Source of the DNA: Litorimonas sp963972195
GTDB lineage: Bacteria; Pseudomonadota; Alphaproteobacteria; Caulobacterales; Maricaulaceae
NCBI GenBank assembly: GCA_963972195.1
Contig: CAXATH010000002.1
Location: forward strand, 372,001 to 436,000
DNA length: 64,000 bases
Reading direction: 5' to 3'
The translations under genes and the position numbers were made by a program. The notes beneath the pieces are model-generated. The model saw only the letters and a program-made list of their open reading frames with translations, did no database searches and was not told the origin of the DNA. Of the stretch, positions 54,306-62,062 are shown piece after piece (within the stretch, counting starts at the first letter, position 1; every line of letters begins with the position of its first letter).

Positions 54306-55129
54306 TGAGCATGCTCAAGCTTTTGAAGACAAGCACTTACTCAGTGCTTGCACTCTCCCTCCTATCGGTCCCTGCGTTTGCTGACGATAGCGCCAAGTCC
54401 GACGATACTGAAACGCCGCCTTGGTCAATGGCTGATAAATATTGGGGCGACAAAGAAATGGCGAAAGCCCGTGAGAAGTTTCAATATAAAAACGGAGCTA
54501 TGCCTAACTATTGGATCATAGGAGACCGCTTAGAATGGCAAGACACAGGCGGCGACGGCTCACTCCTCTGGGACGCGCAGGGCTGGTATGGCGGCGATCT
54601 CAATAAGTTATGGATTAAAACCGAGGGCGAGTTTTCCCTTGAAGATAACGAGGTTGAAGACGCTGAAATACAGGCCTTGTGGTCACGCGCCGTCGCGCCG
54701 TTTTGGGATCTGCAGGCAGGCCTCCGTTACGACCTTGAACCTAAAGGCCGGACTCACGCTGTTGTCGGCGTGCAAGGCCTTGCACCTTATTGGTTCGAGA
54801 TAGACGCTGCCGCTTTTCTGTCAACAGATGGGGATTTATCAGCCAGTGTCGAGGCTGAGTATGAGCTACGTTTTTCGCAGCGGGTCACGCTGCAGCCTCG
54901 GGCTGAAATTGGCTTTTCAGCCAGCGATATTCCCGCACTTGAGATCGGTAGCGGCATTACAAATCTCGATGCAGGCGTTCGCCTGCGCTACGAGATCAAA
55001 CGTGAATTTGCGCCTTATATCGGCGTGGAATGGCAGAAGAGTTTGGGTGACACTGCTGACTTTATCCGCAGTAGCGGTAGAGACCCTGACAATATTGTGG
55101 CCGTGATTGGCCTCAGAACTTGGTATTAG
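54305..55129 (+). CDS. copB: Copper resistance protein CopB (outer membrane)
   Basis: Outer-membrane beta-barrel partner of the CopA oxidase. The signal peptide ends at AFADDS (about 25). The mature part has the CopB signature (WSMADKYWGDKEMAKAREKFQ, a WxMADxYWG-like start), then alternating polar/aromatic beta-strands ending in AVIGLRTWY with a terminal aromatic. At 274 residues it lacks the long His/Met-rich N-terminal repeat of Pseudomonas CopB. Translation is coupled to copA. Confidence 0.92.
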   Translation: MSMLKLLKTSTYSVLALSLLSVPAFADDSAKSDDTETPPWSMADKYWGDKEMAKAREKFQYKNGAMPNYWIIGDRLEWQDTGGDGSLLWDAQGWYGGDLNKLWIKTEGEFSLEDNEVEDAEIQALWSRAVAPFWDLQAGLRYDLEPKGRTHAVVGVQGLAPYWFEIDAAAFLSTDGDLSASVEAEYELRFSQRVTLQPRAEIGFSASDIPALEIGSGITNLDAGVRLRYEIKREFAPYIGVEWQKSLGDTADFIRSSGRDPDNIVAVIGLRTWY

Positions 55130-55138
55130 GAGGTTGTC

Positions 55139-56278
55139 ATGAACTCACTTATTGAACCCAATATTCACCCAATTTTCGTGCATTTTGCTTATGCGCTCAG
55201 TATCACATCTTTGGTCTGCTATCTTTTATCGGGCCTGTGGGCGTCAAGGCGAGACAGTTTAAGGGCAGCCGCAGACTGGATGCTGGCTTTTGGGGCGCTG
55301 GCCATCGTGGCAACAATCGCCGCCGGCTTTCAGGCCTATTATTCAGTAGGGCATGATGGCCCCTCTCACGCAGCTATGACAACGCATAGAAATTGGGCAG
55401 TGCCTTCAGGCACAGCTATTCTATTTCTCGCAGCATGGCGATGGTTTGGCCGCAGTAAACCTGTCACAGCTCTATTTAAGGCCCTTCTGGCTGTCGCTGC
55501 GATAAGCTTAAGCGTGACGGCGTGGTGGGGCGGTAATATCGTCTATAATTACGGCCTTGGCGTCAAAAGCCTGCCAGTTGTGACCGGTGATGGTCATGAC
55601 CATGACCACGGTACTGGCGGAGCATCCAATGAGGGTGCCGGTGAAGCTGCACATGATAATTCGGATGGGCACCACGATGCTACGCAGGCAACGAGGTCAG
55701 GCGGCTCGGAACATGGTGAGGATCAGAATGCACCCATGAAGACTGTGATGCCGCAAGGTCATGACAATTCCGATGGACATCATGAAGAGTCACAGGCTCC
55801 GAAACCGCCAAATCATAATGAGAGTGCCGTACCAGCCGGGCATGATAATAGTGACGGTCATCATGATCAGGATGATGATAGCGCTGACGATAAGGCGATT
55901 AAGTCCATTATTAACGCAATCCAAAAGGGATGGGAAGATGGCGATGGTACGCCGTTCCGCACGCACTTCCTTGACTATGAGGGCGCTCGGTATTTTGAGT
56001 CAGGCGGACAAAATTCAGGTTTAAGTGATCTTGTCGAAAATCATGTCGAGCCTGAAAAAAATTCAATCCCTGATTTGAAATTGGGTCTCAACGATTTGAA
56101 GATTCATTACGAAGAAGGGTTTGCTTGGGCAACTGCCAGCACGACTATTCAAGGCACAATAATGAGTTCGGGAAGAATTCTGGACAACACTGGAAAGCAA
56201 ACTTGGCTGTTCAGAAACATCAATGGAACTTGGAAGGTTGTTCATACACACTCTTCATCTCGCGCAGCACGTCGATGA
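55139..56278 (+). CDS. DUF2231-like membrane protein fused to a His-repeat linker and a SnoaL/DUF4440-like domain
   Basis: The 379-residue fusion begins with four hydrophobic segments (about 13-33, 47-65, 90-101 and 110-132) in a DUF2231-like membrane region with early His residues (NIHPIFVHFAY). A hydrophilic linker (about 150-250) carries three copies of HDNSDGHH at residues 172-179, 208-215 and 235-242, along with HDHDHG. The C-terminal part (about 252-375) has a nuclear-transport-factor-2-like pattern (KSIINAIQKGWEDGD ... FRNINGTWKVVHTHSS). AGGAGG precedes the start. Function is unknown; the linker is likely a metal-binding sink. Confidence 0.75.
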   Translation: MNSLIEPNIHPIFVHFAYALSITSLVCYLLSGLWASRRDSLRAAADWMLAFGALAIVATIAAGFQAYYSVGHDGPSHAAMTTHRNWAVPSGTAILFLAAWRWFGRSKPVTALFKALLAVAAISLSVTAWWGGNIVYNYGLGVKSLPVVTGDGHDHDHGTGGASNEGAGEAAHDNSDGHHDATQATRSGGSEHGEDQNAPMKTVMPQGHDNSDGHHEESQAPKPPNHNESAVPAGHDNSDGHHDQDDDSADDKAIKSIINAIQKGWEDGDGTPFRTHFLDYEGARYFESGGQNSGLSDLVENHVEPEKNSIPDLKLGLNDLKIHYEEGFAWATASTTIQGTIMSSGRILDNTGKQTWLFRNINGTWKVVHTHSSSRAARR

Positions 56279-56320
56279 GGTTTTGTTTTATGATGGGAAG
56301 TCGTCATAAAGATTTAGATT

Positions 56321-56347
56321 GCTATATACCCTATGGGGGTATATAGC
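56321..56347. promoter_or_regulatory. CsoR-type operator upstream of the DUF5676/CopA-ATPase operon
   Basis: Arms GCTATATACCC (56321-56331) and GGGTATATAGC (56337-56347) are perfect inverted copies around TATGG. The inner 17 bp ATACCC-TATGG-GGGTAT is the best match to the pattern in the window. It is 34 bp from the DUF5676 start. Confidence 0.8.
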
Positions 56348-56380
56348 AAAACACTAATGGACTAATACTCGGAGGCCAAA

Positions 56381-56629
56381 ATGCGTATCAAACCACTCGG
56401 ACACACGCTCTCAATATTTTTTGCAATCAGCTTTTTACTTTGCGTTGCTTGGGGTCTTGTCATGCCGGACAACCTTCATATGCATGAGGCTTGGTCAGCA
56501 TTTTTGCCCGGCTTCAATTGGTCTGTCTTGGGTGTTTTGATTGGCTTGGTAGGCGCGTATTTATACGGGTGGTACATCGCACTTGTCTTCGTACCGCTGT
56601 TCAACTTTTTTCATAAAAAGGGGCAGTAA
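56381..56629 (+). CDS. DUF5676-like small membrane protein
   Basis: 82 residues with two hydrophobic segments (about 8-27 and 42-74) and a PDNLHMHEAWSAFLPGF loop between them, the pattern of the DUF5676 family found in heavy-metal islands. Function is not known. GGAGG at 56371-56375 precedes ATG 56381. Its stop overlaps the start of the P-type ATPase gene (TAATG), so it is likely made in step with the ATPase. Confidence 0.75.
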   Translation: MRIKPLGHTLSIFFAISFLLCVAWGLVMPDNLHMHEAWSAFLPGFNWSVLGVLIGLVGAYLYGWYIALVFVPLFNFFHKKGQ

Positions 56630-58878
56630 TGGAAAATCACGAACATCCGAATAAAGGCCATTCCAAAGAGGCCCATAAACATGGCGATCATTGTCATACA
56701 AATGAAGCAGTAGCGAGCTCCGACAAATCTTATGACAATGTCCCCTATGGATTTAGCGGCACGGTTTATACCTGCCCGATGCACGCCCAAGTCCGTCATG
56801 TCGAGAATGATGGATGCCCAATTTGCGGCATGGCTTTGGAACCGGAGCGGATATCGCTCAGTGATGAAGAAGATACGACTGAACTCGACAGTATGACTCG
56901 GCGGTTTTGGGTATCAGCCTTATTGAGCTTCCCGCTCTTCATTTACGCGATGGGCGATTTATTGCCTGGACGGCCCTTTGAAGGCTTAATGCCGAACAAT
57001 TGGGCGCAATGGTTACAAATACCCTTAGCAGCGCCTGTCGTGTTGTGGGGCGGTTGGCCGTTTTTCAAGCGCGGTTGGCAGTCTGTCAAAATCCGTCATC
57101 TGAATATGTTTACGCTTATCGCTCTGGGGGTCGGGGTGGCCTTTATCTATTCTCTAGTGGCAGTCATCTTCCCTGACATTTTCCCTGATAATTTTCGAAG
57201 TGATGCGGGGCATGTTGCAATCTATTTTGAAGCGGCGGCAGTTATTGTTACGCTTGTGCTGCTCGGACAGGTTATGGAACTCCGTGCGCGCTCGCAAACG
57301 TCCGGCGCTATTCGCGCGCTTTTGGAACTCGCGCCGCCAACTGCGACCCGGGTCAATGCTGACGGTAGCGAAGAAGAGGTTTCATTGGATCTGGTAGAGA
57401 CGGGTGATCGTCTTCGGGTCAGACCAGGCGAAAAAGTCCCTGTCGATGGCAAAGTATTTGAAGGCAATAGCAGCGTTGATGAATCTATGGTCTCAGGCGA
57501 GCCTATACCTGTTGAGAAACATACAGGAGACGCCGTAACAGGCGGGACTGTTAATGGGACTGGCGGCATTATCATGACGGCGACGCGCGTTGGGGATGAT
57601 ACGATGTTGTCCCAGATTGTGCGTATGGTCGCACAAGCTCAACGCTCCCGAGCGCCAATACAAAAATTGGTCGATACGGTTTCCGGTTATTTTGTGCCGG
57701 TCGTAATCTTGATTGCAATTCTTACCTTTATTTTATGGGCCATTTTTGGGCCTGACCCAGCGATGGCCTTTGCTATTGTCAACGCCGTAGCCGTTTTGAT
57801 TATAGCGTGTCCCTGTGCCTTGGGTCTGGCGACTCCGATGTCGATTATGGTGGGAACCGGAAAAGGCGCTCAAAACGGCATCCTAATTAAAAATGCGGAA
57901 AGCCTGGAGACCCTCGAAAAAGCCACAACAATCGTCGTTGATAAAACGGGTACGCTTACTGAGGGCAAACCCAAGCTGATAAACGTTATTCCTTTGGGTG
58001 ACTATTCAGAGTCTGATCTATTGTCTTATGTTGCGGCGGTTGAAACGGCGAGCGAACATCCGCTCGCGGAAGCCATTGTCAAAGGCGCAACGGAGAGCGG
58101 CGTCGATTTCGACAATGCCAAAGAATTTAAATCTATCACGGGCGAAGGCGCTCAAGGTCGATTCAAGGGTAAGTTAGTCGCTATTGGTAACTCCAAGATG
58201 ATGAAGCGTGTCGGCGGATTTGACAGCGGTCTTGCAAAGTCGGCGGAGAGCTATCGTTCTGAAGGTCAAACCGTCATGTTTGTTGCCATTGACGGCGTTG
58301 CCGCCGGGCTGATCGGAGTGGCTGACCCTATTAAAGCGACCACGGCTGAGGCGATTAAGCGATTACATGCCGAAGGCCTGAAAGTGGTCATGCTCACAGG
58401 TGATAGCGCAGGCACAGCCAATGCCGTCGCACAGAAAATTGGCATTGATATCGTTCATGCCGATGTGTCACCGGAAGATAAAAACCTTATCATCAGAGAA
58501 TTGCAGGGCGCAGGCGAAGTCGTTTCTATGGCAGGCGACGGCATCAATGATGCTCCGGCCTTAGCACAAGCCGATGTTGGCATCGCTATGGGCACAGGTA
58601 CGGATGTCGCCATGGAAAGCGCCGGCGTGACTTTGGTGAAAGGTGACATACTCGGGATCGCGAAAGCACGACATTTAAGCCGGGCGACAATGAGGAATAT
58701 CCGCCAGAACTTGTTCTTCGCATTTATCTATAACGCTCTTGGCGTGCCAATCGCAGCGGGTCTCTTATATCCCTTCTTCGGTCTTCTATTGAGCCCCATC
58801 ATTGCTGCGGCCGCGATGAGCCTGTCCTCTGTTTCAGTGATCATGAACGCTCTGCGTTTGCGCTCACTCAAGCTTTAA
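56629..58878 (+). CDS. Copper-translocating P1B-type ATPase
   Basis: Inner-membrane ATPase exporting Cu(I) from the cytoplasm. It has 749 residues. The N-terminus is His-rich (about 3-23), followed by a heavy-metal-binding domain with Cys49-Pro-Met-His and Cys63-Pro-Ile-Cys66-Gly-Met rather than a classic HMA domain. The membrane metal site CPC is Cys394-Pro-Cys396, the phosphorylation motif is DKTGT with Asp438, and GDGINDAP begins near residue 636. The family name copA is avoided because the island also has a CopA oxidase. It overlaps the preceding gene by one base. Confidence 0.95.
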   Translation: MENHEHPNKGHSKEAHKHGDHCHTNEAVASSDKSYDNVPYGFSGTVYTCPMHAQVRHVENDGCPICGMALEPERISLSDEEDTTELDSMTRRFWVSALLSFPLFIYAMGDLLPGRPFEGLMPNNWAQWLQIPLAAPVVLWGGWPFFKRGWQSVKIRHLNMFTLIALGVGVAFIYSLVAVIFPDIFPDNFRSDAGHVAIYFEAAAVIVTLVLLGQVMELRARSQTSGAIRALLELAPPTATRVNADGSEEEVSLDLVETGDRLRVRPGEKVPVDGKVFEGNSSVDESMVSGEPIPVEKHTGDAVTGGTVNGTGGIIMTATRVGDDTMLSQIVRMVAQAQRSRAPIQKLVDTVSGYFVPVVILIAILTFILWAIFGPDPAMAFAIVNAVAVLIIACPCALGLATPMSIMVGTGKGAQNGILIKNAESLETLEKATTIVVDKTGTLTEGKPKLINVIPLGDYSESDLLSYVAAVETASEHPLAEAIVKGATESGVDFDNAKEFKSITGEGAQGRFKGKLVAIGNSKMMKRVGGFDSGLAKSAESYRSEGQTVMFVAIDGVAAGLIGVADPIKATTAEAIKRLHAEGLKVVMLTGDSAGTANAVAQKIGIDIVHADVSPEDKNLIIRELQGAGEVVSMAGDGINDAPALAQADVGIAMGTGTDVAMESAGVTLVKGDILGIAKARHLSRATMRNIRQNLFFAFIYNALGVPIAAGLLYPFFGLLLSPIIAAAAMSLSSVSVIMNALRLRSLKL

Positions 58879-58890
58879 AGGCGGCCTGTC

Positions 58891-60234
58891 ATGGAGATGA
58901 AAAAAGAAGGTTATAAAGCCGGATCATTGAGCCTGCTTGGTGCTGTTGCAATGGGTACAGGCGTAATGATTGGCGCCGGAATATTTGCGCTGACAGGTCA
59001 GATTGCTGAATTGGCAGGGCCTGCATTCCCGGTCGCATTTCTGATTGCAGCATTCATCAGCGCCTTCAGCGCTTATTCTTATATCAAAGTCTCCAATAAG
59101 TATCCGTCTTCCGGCGGTATCGCGATGATTTTAAAAAAAGCCTATGGTCCGTCAACCGTTACCGGAACGGCGGCTTTACTGATGGTCTTAACAATGATCA
59201 TCAATGAGAGCCTCGTCGCGCGTACCTTTGCGGCCTATAGCCTTCAATTGTTCGATGTCGAGAACACAAAACTATGGCTTCCTGCTTTGGCACTTGGCCT
59301 CATCTTTTTTGCGTTTCTTGTGAATATTGCAGGCAATAAATTTATTGGTGGTTTATCCAAAATAACGGCAGCCCTCAAAATAGGCGGCATTTTGGTCTTT
59401 GCTTTCATTGTTCTTTTGGGAACCGGCGGCTATATAGATTTAAGGCCTCCAGTATCAGAAACGAGTGTGTCAGGTCCAAGCTTTATAGCAGGTGTGGCTT
59501 TAGCCATTTTAGCATTTAAAGGCTTCACAACGATTACAAACTCAGGCGGTGAAGTCAGTAATCCCAATAAAAATGTTGGGCGGGCCATCATCATATCGTT
59601 GGCAATATGCCTAGTAGTCTACATGGCGGTCGCGCTGGCTGTTGGCAGCGCGCTCGATATAGACGCAATTATAGCGGCTAAAGATTTCTCGCTCGCAGAA
59701 GCGGCGCGTCCAACAATGGGCGAAAAGGGTGTTTTATTCACGGTTATCATTGCTGTGATCGCAACATCATCGGGACTATTGGCAAGCGTCTTCGCTGTAT
59801 CGCGTATGCTGACCATGCTGACGCAGATGAAATTGATACCGCATCGGCACTTTGGCCTCCCGGGAGACTTGCAGACACATTTGCTTATTTACACGGTTGT
59901 CATGGCGGGTCTCCTGGCAGCATTTTTTGATCTCAGCCGCATCGCCTCACTTGGCGCAATCTACTATTTGCTGATGGATATTGTTATCCATTGGGGTGTG
60001 TTCAAATATCTGCGGGATGATGTTGGGGCAAAAGCGCCGATTTTGCTCTTCGCAATCCTTTTTGATGTCATTGCGCTAACGGCCTTTGTTTCCCTCAAAG
60101 CTATCAATGACCCCTTTATTTTAGTCATCGCAATTATTGGACTTATCAGCCTGCTTAGCTTGGAATTTTTCTATCTGAAAAAACGCCGAGAAGCCGGAGA
60201 TAACATGGATGTTGACCATGCAGGACATATGTAA
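58891..60234 (+). CDS. APC-family amino acid permease-like transporter in the copper operon
   Basis: Membrane transporter of 447 residues with about twelve hydrophobic segments and the APC motif (AVAMGTGVMIGAGIFALTG, about 19-37), plus a conserved NSGGEVSNPNKNVGRA block near 215. The substrate is unclear; amino acids or amines are usual for this superfamily. The C-terminus ends in a Met/His/Asp-rich tail (NMDVDHAGHM), unlike ordinary APC permeases and similar to copper-binding tails in neighbours. It follows the ATPase by 12 bp and is probably co-transcribed, so a role in copper stress is likely. Confidence 0.82.
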   Translation: MEMKKEGYKAGSLSLLGAVAMGTGVMIGAGIFALTGQIAELAGPAFPVAFLIAAFISAFSAYSYIKVSNKYPSSGGIAMILKKAYGPSTVTGTAALLMVLTMIINESLVARTFAAYSLQLFDVENTKLWLPALALGLIFFAFLVNIAGNKFIGGLSKITAALKIGGILVFAFIVLLGTGGYIDLRPPVSETSVSGPSFIAGVALAILAFKGFTTITNSGGEVSNPNKNVGRAIIISLAICLVVYMAVALAVGSALDIDAIIAAKDFSLAEAARPTMGEKGVLFTVIIAVIATSSGLLASVFAVSRMLTMLTQMKLIPHRHFGLPGDLQTHLLIYTVVMAGLLAAFFDLSRIASLGAIYYLLMDIVIHWGVFKYLRDDVGAKAPILLFAILFDVIALTAFVSLKAINDPFILVIAIIGLISLLSLEFFYLKKRREAGDNMDVDHAGHM

Positions 60235-60250
60235 ATCAGCGCCTCTTTAA

Positions 60251-60267
60251 ATACCTTATGGGGGTGT
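60251..60267. promoter_or_regulatory. CsoR-type operator candidate upstream of the Cys-rich miniprotein
   Basis: ATACCT-TATGG-GGGTGT has the 17-bp pattern with one mismatch in each arm. It lies 20 bp from the miniprotein start. Confidence 0.55.
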
Positions 60268-60287
60268 TAAATAAAGGATAAGAAACA

Positions 60288-60452
60288 ATGCAAGGATACG
60301 ATATGAAACCCTCAAATAAAAAAGAAGACAGCAAAATGAGTTGTTGCGGATCGAAAGCGGATACGCCGCCAAAAGCCAAGGTAGCAAAGGTTTCTGAAGC
60401 ACAGGCTAAGGATAAGTCGCCGTGTTGTTGCTCGCCTAAAACAGTAACTTGA
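60288..60452 (+). CDS. 54-residue Cys-rich miniprotein (copper sequestration candidate)
   Basis: This ORF encodes 54 residues: a basic N-terminus, then SCCGSK (Cys19-Cys20) and near the end SPCCCSPK (Cys46-48), five Cys in total. Ala/Lys/Pro-rich linker separates the two clusters. The start ATG 60288 is preceded by AAGGA (60274-60278, spacing 9). An operator-like site is just upstream. There is no signal peptide, so it would be cytosolic. It resembles a small metallothionein or copper chaperone in composition only; no family is recognised. Coding potential is supported by ribosome site, position and Cys clustering. Confidence 0.65.
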   Translation: MQGYDMKPSNKKEDSKMSCCGSKADTPPKAKVAKVSEAQAKDKSPCCCSPKTVT

Positions 60453-60560
60453 AATCTAATTGTACAGAACTCTCACCAATAGGGCAAAACGATCAGCGAT
60501 AAAGTCGGCGTTCAATCCCAATGACGCAATTCATTGTTATTGTAAAACAGGAGATGGAAA

Positions 60561-60818
60561 ATGACACACAATCACGATGCATACCATGAGCCACAAGAGC
60601 GGCCAGTTTGGTGGAAGACACCTTCAGGAATAGCGGCGATATTTTTCTTGCTGGCCGGAGGATATTTTCTACTGACTGAGCATAGCGCCCATGTCGTGCC
60701 TTACCTTCCTTGGCTCATTCTTTTGCTCTGCCCCTTAATGCATATGTTCCATCAAGGTGGACATGGCGGCCATGGCGGGTTCCACAAAAGCCATTCAATA
60801 CAAGACGAGGAAGGATAA
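60561..60818 (+). CDS. DUF2933-family small membrane protein
   Basis: 85 residues with a His-rich cytosolic N-terminus (THNHDAYHE), a hydrophobic segment (about 25-43), a short loop, a second segment ending LLLCPLMHMFHQGGHGGHGGFHKSH. The terminal LCPLMHMFHQGGHGGHGG is the hallmark of DUF2933 proteins, which occur in copper/heavy-metal islands; their function is undefined. GGAGATGG precedes ATG 60561. Confidence 0.82.
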   Translation: MTHNHDAYHEPQERPVWWKTPSGIAAIFFLLAGGYFLLTEHSAHVVPYLPWLILLLCPLMHMFHQGGHGGHGGFHKSHSIQDEEG

Positions 60819-60819
60819 G

Positions 60820-60930
60820 TTTGAAGAGGACTGATACTCTAGGAGATTTGAAATCTGCAGTAGGTTTGTTGTGTGAGCAATCGATCCATGTCTCCGATAT
60901 TGTTTTTGCATCGGTTAAAGTAAATTAGTC
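60820..60930 (+). CDS. Possible 36-residue ORF downstream of the DUF2933 gene
   Basis: A TTG-initiated frame (KRTDTLGDLKSAVGLLCEQS...ASVKVN) begins two bases after the DUF2933 stop with AAGGA just upstream. No motif or homologous family is recognised, and the rest of the 154-bp gap shows nothing else. It is recorded at low confidence because the spacing suggests possible coupling. Confidence 0.2.
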
Positions 60931-60972
60931 TTTCAAACCAATTCAGTCTCATATAATTACGCAGGGAAAAAT

Positions 60973-61422
60973 ATGGGCATCGCCATCGTTATTGCCATCA
61001 TTCTGTTCGGTCTGTGTGGCCTTATCCATTTTTGGACAATGATGACAGTTCTAAACCATCTAAAGCGGCGAAATTATAGCGCTTTAAAACGCATGTTAAT
61101 TGCAGTCTATAGTGCAGGCTTCGCACATTTATTTGAAGCCGGGCTGTATGCACTCGGCTTCATATTTGGACGCGCTATTGGTCTCGGCAGTTTTGAAACT
61201 GGAAATGGAGCCGTCAGCGCTATGGAAGCCTACTATTTTTCGGTAGTTAATTACACGTCGTTGGGGCTTGGAGATATTTACCCGACAGGGCACTTAAGGT
61301 TCTTGTCAGGCGTAGAGTCACTCAATGGCTTCTTGCTTATATCCTGCTCAGCGGCATTTTTATTTATGGTGATGACGGAGTCTGAAAAATCTAAAAAACA
61401 GGGAACCAACAGCAAAACTTAG
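60973..61422 (+). CDS. Two-TM potassium-channel-like protein
   Basis: 149 residues with an N-terminal hydrophobic helix, a basic cytosolic loop (HLKRRNYSALKR), a second helix, and a pore loop with selectivity-filter-like TSLGLGD (residues 95-101), then a last helix (about 118-136). The pattern is Ion_trans_2-like but the filter is LGLGD in place of the usual GYGD, so ion selectivity is uncertain. Association with copper genes is positional. AGGGAAAA precedes ATG 60973. Confidence 0.75.
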   Translation: MGIAIVIAIILFGLCGLIHFWTMMTVLNHLKRRNYSALKRMLIAVYSAGFAHLFEAGLYALGFIFGRAIGLGSFETGNGAVSAMEAYYFSVVNYTSLGLGDIYPTGHLRFLSGVESLNGFLLISCSAAFLFMVMTESEKSKKQGTNSKT

Positions 61423-61430
61423 CGTTAAAT

Positions 61431-61502
61431 TTATATACCACTAGGGGTATTTATTTATATACCACTAGGGGTATTTATTTATATACCACTAGGGGTATTT
61501 AA
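61431..61502. promoter_or_regulatory. Three tandem 24-bp copies of a CsoR-type operator upstream of the DUF305 gene
   Basis: The 24-bp unit (beginning TTATATACCACTAGGGG) repeats at 61431, 61455 and 61479, identical except for the final base of the last copy. Each holds ATACCA-CTAG-GGGTAT, a 16-bp version of the motif with a 4-bp centre, at 61435-61450, 61459-61474 and 61483-61498. They end 1 bp before the DUF305 ribosome site. Confidence 0.8.
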
Positions 61503-61516
61503 TGGGAGATAGAAAT

Positions 61517-62038
61517 ATGGATATGAAATCAAGCTACGGCAAATTTTTTGCTATGATCGGGACCTCAACCATCGTCATGTTGGGGCTCATGTATCTGAAT
61601 AGTTACCAGTTTAGTCACGTTCGGTTTTCTGAAACCCGAACCTATATGGCCATGTATATGGGCGCTGCCATGGCCATTATAATGCTCGGTTTCATGCTTA
61701 ATATGTATAAGAACAAGAAAGCTAACCTCGCGATTTTTGGCGGGAGCGCACTCGTTTTTATAGCCGCTCTTTTCTTGGTGCGAAGTCAAGTGACCGTTCA
61801 AGATGAAGCTTGGATGAAAGCTATGATCCCGCATCACTCAATCGCTATAATGACGAGTGAGCGCGCCGAGATTGACGATGTGCGCGTGAAGGCACTTGCC
61901 AATGACATTATCAAAGCCCAGCGCCGCGAAATAAAAGAGATGGAATGGCTGATCAACGACATCAAAGAAAATGGAACGGCTTCGACAGAAGCCGAAGCCG
62001 CCGCGCGGCCAATGCCGAAATTTGAAGGCAAGCTTTAG
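61517..62038 (+). CDS. DUF305-family membrane protein
   Basis: 173 residues. The start ATG 61517 is preferred because GGGAG (61504-61508) lies 8 bp upstream, while ATG 61502 would fall in the operator. Three hydrophobic segments (about 14-28, 43-61 and 71-88) anchor the protein. The exposed part carries the DUF305 signature DEAWMKAMIPHHSIAIMTSERAEI with His106-His107 and flanking Met residues. DUF305 proteins are common in metal islands; a metal-binding or ferritin-like role is often assumed but not proven. Confidence 0.85.
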   Translation: MDMKSSYGKFFAMIGTSTIVMLGLMYLNSYQFSHVRFSETRTYMAMYMGAAMAIIMLGFMLNMYKNKKANLAIFGGSALVFIAALFLVRSQVTVQDEAWMKAMIPHHSIAIMTSERAEIDDVRVKALANDIIKAQRREIKEMEWLINDIKENGTASTEAEAAARPMPKFEGKL

Positions 62039-62062
62039 GGTTTAGCCTCGCAGAGGACAGAT

